Shown piece by piece: positions 22,300 to 35,671 of a stretch of 64,000 nt of DNA. Made by a program: the position numbers and the translations under genes. The first letter of the stretch is position 1, and each line of letters begins with the position of its first letter. The stretch comes from Gnetum montanum (Eukaryota > Streptophyta > Gnetopsida > Gnetales > Gnetaceae). The notes beneath the pieces are model-generated. The model saw only the letters and a list, made by a program, of their open reading frames with translations, searched no databases and had not been told where the DNA came from. The DNA lies in assembly GCA_015680685.1 (NCBI GenBank), contig MNCI01015663.1:1-64000 (forward strand), read 5' to 3'.

Positions 22300-23722
22300 C
22301 CAAAAGGACTACTCGATGACTCTAATCACTAACCCTAGTGGCATTATTTAAGTCCTCATCAAAAGGAGCTACAGCATGAGAATTTTTTTAGGTTTCCTCC
22401 CCGTCATTGTCACTAATAGTAGTGGCACTGGAGACATGTTTCTTGTCTTCATCATCTGAAGAAGGTATTTGAACTAGAGCCCTCCATGGATGAAGCTTCA
22501 ATTGAAATCAAGATGAAGCTAGCGGATCCTGTTGGGATGGAGCATGCTGAGAGGATGAGGAAGCACCCTTCCTCTGATAAGTGATGGGATTTTCTAGTCT
22601 CCATTTTGAAGAAGTTCTAAATATTCTCTCCATGGAATGTTTCTCAAATGTCCTCGGAGCATCATCCTAATGATGGCACCTAGGTCCAAGCTACATGGGA
22701 CCAAGACGCTTCCCCTAGACACATTCTAGTAATGCATTAAGCTCCTATAAATCAGATGTATTTCTCAAGTCATTGATCTAGGAAGGCCCAACTATTGTTG
22801 AATGTCTCAGTGGGATTGAATGCCCTCCTTGCTATCTAAAATGGGAGTGGTAATCTCTTCAAAGTGTTGCCCATCAAGAGGAAGGGGTACCCCAACTACA
22901 TCCATTCTCTTATAAAGGTAAGAGAGATTCCTACCAAGCCATTCAATAGCATGAGCAAAGGGCTTAAGTAGCTTCTTTAGAGAAGATGTCACTTGACCAC
23001 CAATAGATTTATACCTTCTTAGTTAAGGAGAGGCCTAAGATGGTGATGTAGATCCCTTCTTTCTGGATTATGAGGCCTAGTGATGGATTTTTCTTTGTCA
23101 ACATGGATGGAGCTCCTCTTTTTTGAATACTCACCAAGGCTCCTCTTGTCTTTAAGCAAAGGCATGTTAGGAATGGGGACACTTCTCTGTCGAATTAGCA
23201 AACTGAAGAGGTGAGGATGCCCATAGATTCTCTCCTTGGTGAATAAGCCCAACATGTCTTAGCAAAGACTATGATCCAAGTCCAAGGATTGTCTTGTTAG
23301 AAGGAAATAGAGAACAAATGCCTAGGCTAGCAACAAATAATTATAGCTTCCTCCTTTTACAATGATATTATATAAAATAATGAGAGAGAGGATGGAAGCA
23401 TCTAGTATCATCTAACTCCTATAACCTCTCCCACTACATAGAAATACTAACTCTTTAAACAAAGCATCAAAAAATTCATCTTGAAAGACAAGAATCATAC
23501 CATTCATGAAGATTTCATTCATAGAATGAATGGTGATCCTAAACACATCAACACTAGAAATCCAAAGAACTGCATTAACTACTTGGGAAGAAACATCAAT
23601 TAACATACCCCCAACCATAGTAGTGAAAGCCTCAATAGAAGCATTTGTAATCATAATGTTGCTATAGAAATCTCTTATCAAAATTTTAGGCACACAAATA
23701 AATTCATGGAAATGAATGTAAC
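22300..23722 (-). pseudogene. Plant 'transposon protein'-like ORF, part 2, broken
   Basis: Minus-strand reading frames run with few interruptions from about 23715 to 22800. They include VPKILIRDFYSNIMI..TTMVGGMLIDVSSQVVNAVL, then a segment ending FVLYFLLTRQSLDLDHSLC, then KERIYGHPHLFSLLIRQRSVPI, and finally a Lys/Arg-rich and coiled stretch. The pattern 'L(V/I)R(D/E)FY.N ... G..(V/I)D.S...(V/I)N' followed by 'L..YFLL.....DL' resembles the widespread plant transposon-protein domain found in Athila-like and other non-autonomous elements. The function of that domain is unknown. It is interrupted on its 5' side by a gypsy LTR (23723-24559). Assignment is by pattern only. Confidence 0.4.
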
Positions 23723-24559
23723 TAATGAGTAGTGAGTATACCCTACACACAACCATATGAATCACTAACATTCACTTAGTCATCCAATCAAATTCCAAAG
23801 ACCTCACATTTCTAAGTACACTAGTTCTAGGAGGTGAATCTAAACATTGTAATCATTGTCTTTCTAGTTTCACTTGTGAAGTACAAGGATATGGTTAAGT
23901 GTAACTAAGGCATATAATTTTTATCATTCTATCTTTTATGTTTTAAGTCACTTAAGAACAAGAATAAAGTAATTCAATATTTAACTAATCTAATAAATAG
24001 CTAGCACTTAACTAATCCTAACATAAGCATATGTTACCACTTGCTGTAAGCATCCTAAACATGTTATAGTGCTACTAGGTTACCAAACATTAAGCATTGC
24101 TGGGATTATCAAACATTAAACGTATGCTCGAAGTGATCGTACTTATATGTGGTATTTAACTTACATTAATTAATTACTTAAAAACATTAAAGTAAATTGC
24201 ATGAGTATTAAATTCTTAATAAAACAATTAATTTATTCCAAGTGCTGCAAGTTTTATAAAAAAAAGCTCATCTTTATTACCTTCCACACTGAAGTGCTTA
24301 AGTACAACAATGCTCGAATAAAGATCCATACACTCTTTGACTTCTACTATAAGCACTCAAAAAATATTCTAACTCTAAAATGAAAAAACTACAAGCACTT
24401 TGCTATACCTATGAAAATATTATCATAAATGTGATGTATAGGCACACATTTGTAGGTGGAGATAGGGTGACCCATCGATGGATGCATGTCAATGAGATCC
24501 TGTCGATGGGGTTGCATCAATGACATTCCATCGATGCAATCCAAGAATGCGACTCATCA
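23723..24559 (-). repeat. Gypsy LTR, apparently solo
   Basis: In plus-strand view it runs from TAATGAGTAGTGAGTATACC to GCGACTCATCA and carries the same internal blocks as 15186-16058 (for example CATTAAACGTATGCTCGAAGTGATCGTAC near 24115). There is no primer site next to it and degenerate coding sequence on both sides, so it looks like a solo LTR. Flanking 5-mers (GTAAC, TATCC) do not match. Confidence 0.7.
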
Positions 24560-27500
24560 TATCCCCAAAAATAAATAAAAACTTGTCCTTGAGTTCTTTA
24601 CAAAATTTGGTAAGGTATGGAATTATTGACTAACTACACACAAAACAAACATAACAAAAACTAAGTCCCCAAGTGTACAAATTTACAATCATCACAAAAA
24701 TGGATGTTTAGAACAACAAAGTTGAACACCAAGACATGAGTGATAAACAAAAATCCTCTAATGATGTGAAGATGATGAAGAAGTTTAAACGGTCCTAGGT
24801 AGTGGAGGCTCCTGAGGTTTCGAAGGACCTTCTCCTGCTTCAAGCAAACACAGTTGTTGAGGTGGTTATTGTGATTGTCTTGCGACAGCTATAACTTCTA
24901 GAAGAAGATGGAAGGCATCCAAAAATGCCTTCATCTTCTCCTCCTTACTTCAAGTATCATTCATAGTCCATGCTACATCATTAATGTGGACCAAAATGGA
25001 AGTATCCCATGAATAGGGCATTGTTGGAAATAGCTTCTTCACATTAATGAACCAAGCAATGAACTATTTGCAAAAAAGGTCAAATGCTCTAAGTGCATTC
25101 TGCAACTCCTAGTAGTTGATCATCCTCTTTGCTAGGTTCTCAATAGTTGATCTTTGATCAATGAACTTCACCTTGAGAACCTTGAGTTTCGCGATTTTAA
25201 TCTCAAGCTTCTACTTAGTCTCCTTATGGTGCTTGAACTCTACCTCATATAACAAGTACAAGTAGGTCACTTGTTTCTCAAATTCTGACTATGGCCTTCT
25301 AGCAATCAACATCACTAGGTTTTCATATCAAATGTTGGCAAGCTCCATGTACTCTATCATTTCCTTGATTTGTAGCTCCTTCATGCAAATTTCAACCATG
25401 TTGTATGTGTTTAGCCCATCAAAGATAGGCTACCAGATATTACCTCCTTGCTGGAGTTGCTAGAGGGCCTCATTGACTTTTGCCTTTACTAATTGGATGT
25501 TCTTATAGTTGATTTCTTTCTACAATCCCACCTAGTCCCCGTAATGATTTTTAATCCTTTTGAACATAAGGGCCTCATTTATCTAAGCTGCGATCTTAAC
25601 TGTAGATTTCTAGTGTAAGGTACAAAATTTCTTCATTAAGAGGTTTCTATTTTGTACTGCCAAACTTCTTGATTCTATATTCATCCTAGCTAGCTCCCCT
25701 TTTTATTGATGTATAAATTCTAACATCTACTACTTCTACACATCAACATTCTACAGGCAATGATTTTCTATGATCAAGGCCTCATTCTCATGGTGTGTCT
25801 AGACCAAGTCTTTTTGGATGTTGTGTGTTGTAACATTGGCCAAGGATTGGTTCAAGACCACCAACTCCTTAGCATCCTAGACCTTTAAGTTTAATTTAAA
25901 TTTGTTGAAAATCTTCATCACACATTATTTCTTGGTTTAGCGATGCAGGATTGACAAAGCGAGCTCTTAACTCAACAACTTCCACTACCAAGCATTGGTT
26001 GTTTGCTCTAGCTTGTTTAAGTTTCCTTTCCATGATTATGCATTTGCCCCTCACCTCAAGCAACTCCGAATGGATTGTAGTGATGATATCTAGAAGATCA
26101 AAGATAGCCAAAATCAATTACCTAATTCCTACTAGTCTATCCAACAATTCCTCATGCTAGGCTATGCTTAATCTACTGCTAAGATTTCCTGCAAATGTTT
26201 GCACATTTCTAAGTTAAAAAATGTTTGGTATAGATTTTGTAACCACATTAAGTGTTTTAATCACTTTGTCAACAACCACTTTAGCCACTATCTCCTGCCC
26301 ATGGTGCTACATCACTAGGACAGTTGCCCCCTCACCCTCTTCCAAATGCACTTAAAAGGTAGCAACATTCCCAAAGATGTTTAGGAATTGCTATTGTTGT
26401 GAAAAAGACACCATTACCTCTCAAGTGCTTGGATTCAACCCTATAGAAACTTTCATGCATTAGACTAAGAAACTTCACACCCCACCCTTCATCTAATTTA
26501 TGGTTTGATCCACTTTGTTGAGGTGGCTCATGGCTAGTGTGTACACATATGGATCACCATCACTTGTTCTTCCTTGCTACTGCTACTGCTACAACAACTA
26601 CTCTCAAAGTTTGCACATGCACTCAATGGCAACATGGGCCTCCAATGTTATCTCATGAGTGGGTGGTGAAGGTGGTGGTTGCTTCTTCTCTTCTTGGATC
26701 ACATTTGTAGAAACTTTTTCCTTCATCATCTCCACCTAGAAAGTGGTTGAGCACATCAGACAATGTCATTTGTGTAGCAAGTTATGCCTTCCCTCTTGGA
26801 TAATTTTTTGATCAGACATAGAAAGGGAAGTGCCTTCCTTCCACATTAGTTCACCTTGAAGCATTCTTCTATCTTAAGATAGATTAGCTATGGAAGGTTG
26901 ACTAAGAATCTACCACTTAGAGCAATACATGCATAAGTGGATAAGGTTGTAATCTTCCTAGGCCTCACCATTGAATTGAGGTGAAAGGTCATAATTTTAA
27001 AGTATGCACATTCTACCATGGTAAGTACACCAAAATCCTTACAATCTAGTGTATAACACCACTATGTCCATTATTTCTTAACACCTAGATTTGCCTATGT
27101 TAGAACTTTTGCAAAATTGTCCCCAGTCTCTAGCAACCTAAGGGGCTTAGAAATTTCTTTCACCAAATAGGACATAGAAATATCCTTAATTTTAACTTTT
27201 GAACTTGCCTACCAACTTTTCTAGAAAATATATGTCTCTCCAATGTACCACTTCCCACTGGAAGTGATGGTGGGCCACCTGGGAGAGTTCTACAATTGAG
27301 CTTTAACTTCTAGAGGAAAAAACTCCAAGAAGGCTCCAAATTTTATCTATTCAATCATGGATTTCTAAACCTCCTTGGATGTGATCTTCTTGAGGTAGGC
27401 CTCCATCAAGGTGACCTCAAGATTCACTTTTAGCTCAAGTGCCTCATCTTAGTAAGACTATTCAGTTGTTGTCACTTTAGAAAACTGTTAGGCAAATTCC

Positions 27501-27646
27501 ACTTCAGGCTCCTCCCAAAGAGGTCCCATTGCATGGGTTTCTGTAGCCTACTCCTAGGGCTATTCTTGGTCCCTTCCAATTCTTAGCCATTTGTCCCTTA
27601 GTTGGGATGATTCTTCCTCCTACACGTGCTTTCCTTTACGTGTCAT
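24560..27646 (-). pseudogene. Plant 'transposon protein'-like ORF, part 1, broken
   Basis: A long degenerate minus-strand frame begins at ATG 27646-27644 (MTRKGKHV). It continues through FGAFLEFFPLEVKAQLQ-type text (about 27330), WYIGETYIF (about 27235), DISMSYLVKEISKPLRLLE (about 27190), TLSTYACIALSGRFL (about 26935) and a coiled-coil stretch (26117-25896, LEVRGKCIIMERKLKQ). It fades around 24700. Most stops along the best frame are TAG or TAA where Gln would fit. I do not recognise the protein. The N-terminal style, and a block resembling 'Y.....L.G', recall the same plant transposon-protein group as 22300-23722. It may be the N-terminal part of one long ORF split by the LTR. Confidence 0.4.
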
Positions 27647-28329
27647 TTATGGTCACAACATAACCAAGGAGTAGCATGTAATGTGTAACTATAACATTTA
27701 AGTACCTTATCTCATTGGGAAGTTACACTTTTACTAAGTTATGATCATGGTAGATTAATTATTTTAATATTATTTTAATGTTATTTCATTTTAGAAGGTC
27801 ACCAAAGTTTGTTGGAAGGGTTTAACTTCTTCAAATTGATGTTTAAATGCTATTTTATTGGTTAAACCTTTGTGGGAGTTAGAAAAATTTTGAATAAATT
27901 TTTGTCAAAAACCTAAGTTTTTTGGCCCCCATGACAAAGAGCTTATCTCTGATAGCTATAGGACTAAAGAATGGAGTTAATCGGACAAACGAATTGGAAG
28001 TTATGGCTCTTCAAAAGTGATAGGCATTGAAAAATTCAAAAAACTACCCCCCTCATTTGAGCACAAATGTGAAAAATTATTAAGTGTGGCCATGTATTTA
28101 TAGACTTTTTACGCTGCATTGATAGGGTCTCATCTACATGGCTACTACATTGATGGAGCCTATAAAAAGAATTTTTTACTTTGAAAAATGTGAAAAATAG
28201 AAGAAGTTTAAGCATGAAATTGAGGTCCTTTGAGAGCAAGAAAAGCCATGAAAATGATGAAATGCTTGAAGAGGACTTGATTATTCACAAAAATTGGAGT
28301 TTCATGTTGTAGAATGAAGTTTTTATGAA
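27647..28329 (-). mobile_element. LTR-like or promoter segment upstream of the unknown ORF
   Basis: No gene is seen. In minus orientation a TATA box (TATAAATA, complement of 28095-28102) lies about 450 bp upstream of the ATG at 27646. That would suit the U3/R/U5 of the element that carried the unknown ORF. A CCCCCC run near 28045 reads as GGGGGG on the minus strand. Termini and a second copy were not found, so this is a tentative call. Confidence 0.25.
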
Positions 28330-29639
28330 GAAATGCCATAAAGGAGTGCACTATTTGATGCAACCGATGGGGAATGCGAAATGATTTGATTGCATAAATG
28401 TCTAAGGATAAGGAACTTAACTAGCCCAACCAAAAGATATGCAAGTGGGTCCTCCCCATAGCAGGCTCATGCCCTTTTTGCCTTTGCATATCCTTAGACC
28501 AAGGAGTCTATGGATCCCATGGTTGATTAATGGTTATGAAAAGTTAAGGACCTAAGCTGAAAGAATCTACCTAACAATTTCAACACATCAAACTAAGACA
28601 TTGAACAAGACATGGAAATTAGTAATGAGGTGAATTATGGAAACCATTGTTGGATGAGAGAGAAGGTGGAATGGACTTCTAAATGATGGTCACATGATGT
28701 CCCTTATGATTTTTGTAGTTAAATGACCCAATAAAGTCTATCCTTAGTCCAAATCAAAACCAACCTCTTTCAATGACTTTTCACCAGTACTCCAAGACTA
28801 ATCTACATCCTCAAGACACAAGAATGTTCTCACAAATTAGTCACTATTCCTTATTGAGAAGAAAATAGAAGCAGGAAGTGAGAAAGGACCTTAGTTAGAG
28901 GGGACCTTCAAGCATGGGTAATATGTCTTTCTACTCCCATAACTAGAGCTTGTAGCATGTTATTTTATCTAAAGGATGTGCTTTGAATTCCCATCATTTT
29001 TGTGTTTTTTTTTTTTGGATTTTATGTTTTTATAGATTTTTGGATGGAAACCACATCATGCAAAGACTTTAGCTTCCTGTTATTGGTCAACAGCAAAATA
29101 GTAAGAAATCCATGAAAACACTCATGCACTCAAGGAAGTAGAAAAGTACAAAGAGCATCCAATCCCTTTGAAGTCACATCTACGTAAATCCATTTAATCT
29201 TTCCAAAGTTTGAAAACTACCATGGTCAGAAGTTCATTAAGGAAAGGGACCTCATATTTCCAAAACTAGGAACATCATAAAATGTTGTGGATGGGTTGAT
29301 GACATGGACTCACTACCTGTTCCATGAAAAAGATACCATGTCTTAGTTATCAATCATCAAAATTCAAAGATATAAACCAGTCATTAATAATCAAATGACA
29401 TTAAGTACAAACCACCATTAGTAAATAGCTATAGCATCACTATTTCTTGTTGGCAATAAAGAAAAACATAAGAAAAACACACATCAAAATAAAGTAAATT
29501 ATAAAAGAAATTAAAAAATATTTAGAAAGATAAAATGTACTAACAATGATGTAAAAAAAAGGTGTAAAATAAAAAGTGAAGAACAAAAAAGTATAAAAAT
29601 TGAGGAGCCACTTATATGATTAGCATGGATGGCTATCTT
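28330..29639 (-). mobile_element. 3'UTR of gypsy element C
   Basis: Non-coding. Minus-strand reading follows the integrase and matches the corresponding region of D2 (63200-64000) and element E (1685 onwards). It includes a T-rich run at 28999-29012. No LTR follows at the expected place, so the 3' LTR of C is lost. Confidence 0.6.
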
Positions 29640-30990
29640 TCCCACAACTGAGTTGAAAGGAGGAGATCCAAAAAATTAAGCATGGGTGTCCATCCAATGA
29701 TGTGTTGCTAGCAGTAGCTCTCATGGGCTCATGGAACGGTTTAACTTGTTGCATATTGATGAGCAGTTTCTTATTTGTGCTTTCAGGTTTGTAGATCAAC
29801 ATGATCCCAGAAGGAAGGTTTCATAGATGATGTAAGGCCCTTTGCATAATTTTTTGGAACTTATTTAGTTGTGGCACGTGTGGGGTTCCAATAAAGGACC
29901 TTATTGCTAAGTTGAAATTTTACTTTCCTTATTTTAAGGTCATGGCATTGTTTATTGAATGCCTTGTGCATCTCATTCAAGGATAGGACCACTAATCGAT
30001 TCTCATCTAGCATGTTAAGGTTGATCAGTCTTTCTTTCTATGCTAGGCTAAGCTCAAGGTCAAGGTCATAGGCTATTAAAAGTGTATGAAGCTCGGATTG
30101 AATCAAAAGAGTTGGCAATTTCCTGTACACCAACTCATAGGGAGAATAGCCTATATAGATTTTTCATGTTGAGTGGTAGGCCCAAAGGGCATTGTTGAGT
30201 TTTTTGCTCTAATATCTCCTATATTTGCTAATTATTCTAGTTAAGATCTTAGTGATCTCCCTATTTGTAACCTCAACTTGACCATTGTCTTAGGGGTGGT
30301 AAGATGCTGTTAATTTATGTTCTGCCCCCAATTGTTTCATGAGCTTTTCAAAGGTGATGCTTGTAAAATGAGTACCATTGTCAAAAATTAGTTCACATGG
30401 CACCCCAAACCTATTTACAACATTCTGTTGTACAAATCGAGTAGCTATGGAATACGTACAATTAGTGACTACTACTTCTTTTGCCCATTTCATATAATAG
30501 TCAACAACAACTATGATGTACATCTTTCCATTTTACATGGGTGTGATGGGATCCCTAAAGTCAATTCCTAATATGTCAAAGGTTTCTAGTGGTTGGATTC
30601 ATTGCTAAGGTTTCTCCATTCAAGTGGTCATACCACCATCACATTGACAACAATCACAAGAGCAGATGAAGTGATGAGCATCCTTGAAGAGTGTTGGCCA
30701 ATAATACCTTGTCATCAAGATATTAATAGCTATGCTTCTCCCAACATAGTGGCCCCCACAAGGGCCCTCATGTGCATCCTAGAGGATGTGCAATTGGTCA
30801 ACATCAAAACCATACCAACAAATAAGGCCATCGACACACACCTTGTAAAGGTGTCCATTAATCTCCATGAAGCATTTCACCTGATTAAAAAACTATTATT
30901 TCTTCTTATGGTCCAACTCTTATGGCATCTTTTGATTGAGAAGATAAGTTATTATGCTATCATACCATTTAGGTTCAATGAACACTTATT
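29640..30990 (-). pseudogene. Gypsy element C integrase, broken
   Basis: A clear open piece at 30523-30290 reads YIIVVVDYYMKWAKE..., then IFDNGTHFTS (catalytic Asp intact) and KLMKQLGAEHKLTASYHP. Upstream are remnants of the HHCC zinc region, and downstream the C-terminal text. It is homologous to 3780-5085 and 61900-63200. There is no chromodomain. Confidence 0.8.
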
Positions 30991-31039
30991 CATTTATAGC
31001 ATTGACAAAGAGAGTTCATTAAGAAACTGATCAAAAAGT

Positions 31040-32290
31040 GACCTCTCCTACACTTTTTTGTCCCATCATAACCAAGACAAGTGATCAACAATCACATTCT
31101 TAGTTCCCTTTAAATCTACATTATGAGATCAAATTCTTACAAGATCATAAGCCACCATGTGACATGGGGACTCACCATTAGTTTGTTCATTAGGAAGAAA
31201 ATTGCACTATGGTCTATGTGCACAAACATCTTGTACCCAAGCACATAGTGTTTAAATTTCTCCAAGGAATACACCACTACCATCAATTCTTTCTTTATTG
31301 TGGTGTAGTTTAATTTTGCACCCACAATGCTTTGGCTCATGCAATGGATGTATTATGGATGTTTCTAATTATCCAACTGCATGATCATAGCTCCCAAAGC
31401 ATAATTTTATGCATCTGTTATGATGTGAAATGATCTAAATGATATAAGTGCTCATAAAATTGGAGGTTTTACAAGCTTCTGCTTGAGTTGCTAGAATGTC
31501 TTTTCACATTTCTCAATCCAAAAAAATAAAGCATATTTCTTTGTCAACTCCACTAATGGTTTAGTGATCTTAGAAAAATTCTCTATGAATCATTGGCAAT
31601 AGCTAGTTTGACTAAGGAATGACCAAACATCTTTAACAATTTCTAGCTAGCCAATAATACCTTAGATAACCCTTATTTTTTTCAGGGTCCACCTCAATCC
31701 CTACATATAAGATTTTGTACCCCATGATAATGACTTCCTAAACCATCAAATGGCTCTTTTACTAATGGAGCTAAAGGTTTTTCTTCATACACCTTTTCAG
31801 CACTTACTTAAGGCAGTCCAAGGATTGGTCAAATGTAGCACCATAAGTGGAAAAGTCATCCATGAAGACCTCCACCCCGCTACCAATCTACTATTGAAAG
31901 ATGCTTAGGATAAGGTGTTGAAAGGTTGTAGGGGAATTGCATATACCAAAAGGCATATTTCTTTATGCAAAAGTCCCCTAGAGACTTGTGAATGTTGTTT
32001 TGGCTTGTGATCTTCAAGTGCAATTTGAATTTGATTATAGCCACTATAACCATCTAGAAGGCTATAGTAGTAATGCATAGAAATAGTGTCTAACACCTAG
32101 TCCACAAATGGTAGTAGAAAATGATCTTTGTACATTGCCATGTTCAATAGCCTAAAGTAAATACAGATCCTCCACTTGCCATCTTTCTTTGGCACAATCA
32201 CAAGTGGGCTAACCCACTTACTATCTACAATGGGATAGATGAACACCATCTTGAGGCGTTTTTTAATATCCTCCTTAATCATCTACTTTA
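31040..32290 (-). pseudogene. Gypsy element C reverse transcriptase and RNase H, broken
   Basis: RT text runs from 32282 (MVFIYPIVDSKWVSPLVIVP, KKDGKWRICIYFRLLN) past YYYSLLDGYSGYNQIQIALE. The core region TSL*GTFA (TAG = complement of 31978-31980) follows, then the catalytic FMDDFSTYG (about 31860). RNase H follows at 31340-31137 (KLNYTTIKKELMVVVYSLEKF, GYKMFVHIDHSAIFFLMNK). The two catalytic RT Asp remain, but stops and frameshifts make it non-functional. Confidence 0.85.
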
Positions 32291-32699
32291 GGTTGGGGTT
32301 CAACTATCATTGTGGCTATCTCTTTAGCTTTATGAAAGGATTATTATAGATGTGGTGCTAGCATATCATAAGATATATTCCAATGAGTTTAGGATATGAC
32401 CAAGCAAAGGCTATTGGCCATTTGTTAACCACCATTAACATCTTCTCTTTTTATTTAGGAGTAAGGTTAGCATTAATTATCATTGTCTTCCCATTGTTTA
32501 GAAAAATATATTTCATGCCATCAAGTAGATTTTTCAACTCTAAGGGCTCCTATTTAAAGCTTTCAGATATTTCCAACTCTCTCCAATAAGTGTCATCAAG
32601 TTCATCATCAGAGAGTTGGCAATAAACTTGCTCCAATTCATTCATCCCTTCACCATAGGTACTTGTTAGGCTCTCGGTTGGTTCCATGCAAAGTGTTTA

Positions 32700-33260
32700 G
32701 CTACTTTCAATATTAGTTGTTAGCCACTAGATACCTTTCTATTTTATGGCTACTACATATAGGCACCTTTGAATTTCTATATCATCTATACACTATTTGC
32801 ATGTTGTGATGGATGTACATTTTTTGGCCCATAATTTTTGCACACAATTGCACCATGTATCACTACACATGATGCATGGAAATCTCTTCTTCTCTATCTT
32901 TCCAAATGCATTTTCCTTGGAAATCTCCAAGGAAAGATCTTTGATGCCCAACCATGCATCAATGGTACTTAGCCAAGCCCTTCCCATGATAATTGGAAAG
33001 TTCCCCTTGTAATTGTCAACTCGAATTACTAGGAAATTGACAAGATAGGACCATTGACAAATGATTATCACAATGTCCTCCACTAGTTGCTCGTCCTAAG
33101 GGAACAGTGATGGACTGGTCTACCAACTTAAGATGAATGTTACTCTTCTTGAGTGGAGGCAAGTTCCAAGCATTTTACATCTCATGTAAAATCCTATTTA
33201 CACTAGAATCAGAATTCAGAAGAGCTTTGCAAGGCTCATTCCCAATGAATTGTAGGTGAA
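32700..33260 (-). pseudogene. Gypsy element C protease region, broken
   Basis: Minus-strand text includes an active-site-like NSDSSVN, then LVDQSITVPLG, VEDIVIIICQWSYLVNFLVI (33083 onwards) and FPIIMGRAWLSTIDAWLG. This parallels 11890-12400 and 59980-60405. A frameshift separates the two halves near 33090. Confidence 0.7.
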
Positions 33261-33849
33261 TAAGGGAACTTCCATAACCAAATATTTTCCTATAAAGGTG
33301 GCTAGCCTTTATCCAATCGATTACCACATGGGTTAACATGATAGTATGCACATTTTGAGGTGTTTAGTTTGAAGGAGACTTGAATGGAGTGGATGTAGAA
33401 GATGAGAGAGAAGTAGGGACATCAACCGTGTAAGTTTGTTAGGGCTTTATAGGACTGTTGGTTCAAAAGAATGATCTTTTTTAGGATTTGGTTTTCGAAC
33501 CACTCAGCTGAGGAGCCAACTATAACTTAATATCTCTAGTAGCATTCATTCTTATCCTTGGGCTGGAAATTTACTCTGCATTGATGAAGTAGGTGGTATT
33601 TGAGTAGAGGGTAGAGGGACATGTGCAAAAGGATGAGGAGGATAGTAAGGAAATGGGGATAACCCTCTTGGAGATTGGACTCTATATTATTTAGGAGGGT
33701 AATCATGATGCTAAAATGAAGCATGATTGAAAGAGTCACACAAAGAAATGGACTGCTAAACATACTATCCATATGAATCAGCTTACCAATAAAAATACAA
33801 CTACCTTGGTAATGGCATCCCCCATGACTGTGGATGCTACCACTAATGG

Positions 33850-35671
33850 TACTACTCATAAGGTTGTGGTGGAGCTCCACTTGGATGGGAAGCTTGTTGC
33901 TGATGGAATTGCCTAGGGTTTCCTTGAGGATAAGGCAACCTTCTAGGTGCCTGCCTTCTTTCTAGTCTAGGATTTAGAGCATACATCCCAGATTCCTCCA
34001 AGCATGACAAAATGTGACAACATCTCTCAAGATGATTGTATTGGCAAATATCACACCCACCATCATCATATGTTTTAGACTCCACAACCTCCTCTACTAC
34101 AACAACCTTTCCCTTTTCCCTTTGGTGAGCATGTTCAAATTCCTTCCTTCTTCTACAATCATGATCACTACTTTGCTCTTTGGATTCCTTTGCTATTTTC
34201 AGCATGATTTGGAAATTTTCTTCCAAAGAGTTCCACATTTTGTCTACCTTATTTGAAATTTTGGAGATAGATTTATGAATTGGCAAGGTCTTTTTTTGCA
34301 TCACCTCATCAAGTGGTGCCTCCTCCTCATTGTCGCAAAATTGAACTTCCCTTTTTCTGATGGAAGGATCTCAGGTGTGCACCTCATAACTTTCCTATTT
34401 TCTCAACTCTTCTTCTTCCTTGAAACCTTGCTCAATTAGCCTTTAAATCTAATGGGCCCTTAATTCTAGAATCCTCCCTTAGGCATAGACCCCAATAGTT
34501 CTCCTTATTTTTGTGTGGAGCTCATCTATGATATGGTAGAGTTGTTCCCTTTGAGAATAACCATGGCTAGGACATTGATGTAAAAGAGAATAGTACCTAC
34601 CCATGGCTACATCCAAGGGTTCATGTATTTTTGTTTCCAACCTTGGATCTACTTTCTTAGGTTGGATACTCAGGAGTACATTTAATACTTGTCATTAAAG
34701 AGCTCAAGCATCATACTCCATTGACGAATTGATTCTAGCCTCAAGGACCAGTACCAAATTTCAGGAATAGCTTTAATTTCTATCATTAATTCTCTAGGTT
34801 CTATAAGGAACAAGCATCATGAAATGCTTGAAGATGGTTTTTTGGATCTGAGTTGTATTCCCCTTCGAACTTGGAAATATTGTTCATATCTAACCACTTG
34901 ATCTGGCTATCTTTCACATGCCTCATTAGAATTCTCACTACCTCTATGATATTCAACATATTTCAAGTTGCAAGCATAGGCTCATCAAAGTCATAGCCTC
35001 TACAATGGCCATGATGACTTTGATGCCCTCTACTATCCCTTCTTTCATGGTGGCGAGGTTCCCTTAATTGCTCACACCCCTGATCTACACTAGTCTGATG
35101 GGCCCTATAATCATCTCTATCCCACTAGTCACCTCCATCATAATCACATCCTTTGCATCTTTGATTAGAGTTAGATGATGATGAAGGTGAATATGAAGGA
35201 GGACTAGCATTGCCATAGTGCCTACCACCCCCTCTTCAATGATCATGACCATGATCATCATCGTGCTGCTTGTCCTCATCCTTGCCATGACTCCCACCTT
35301 TGGATCCCCCATGGTCATGGAACCCATTTTTTCCTAAACTAAGATTGTTTACAATGGACTATAAATTTTCGTTCAAGCACCCTTCCTCAAAACCAAGGGA
35401 AGGAAATTTAGTGAAATGAGAACCACCAGAAAAGGGATCCTCATTGTCCTTTTGGCCTAGCAAGAATAAGGGATTATTGAATTATTTTCCCTTCGTAACT
35501 TCATAGCACCTCTCCTTTTGCTGATCTCTTTTATGTTGTACCTCAGTGGGATGGTAATCCTTGGATTCATGATCCTACACAACATATTCAATATGGAGCC
35601 CTTAGATGCCTAACCTCATAAAAGTTTGTTAGAGCATCGTAGGAACTAATTTATTAGGTGATAACACAATG
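33850..35671 (-). pseudogene. Gypsy element C gag, 5'-truncated and broken
   Basis: The C-terminal part is the best preserved (34304-33852, 150 codons open). It contains a basic region CRRRKEFEHAHQREKGK and the knuckle CDICQYNHLERC (34055-34020; CX2CX3HX3C), then a Pro/Gln-rich tail (QRRQAPRRLPYPQGNPRQF). The start of gag is missing: around 35672 the sequence jumps from gag straight into the U3 end of an LTR. Confidence 0.75.

Noticed and set aside
30593-31030. 145-codon plus-strand open frame
   Set aside because: It is the antisense of the gypsy C integrase zinc region and linker, and the minus strand gives the recognisable protein.
33536-33880. 114-codon minus-strand frame next to gag
   Set aside because: Out-of-frame reading of the gag-protease linker of gypsy C; the composition (His/Met/Ser) and position match the Pro-rich linker read in another frame.
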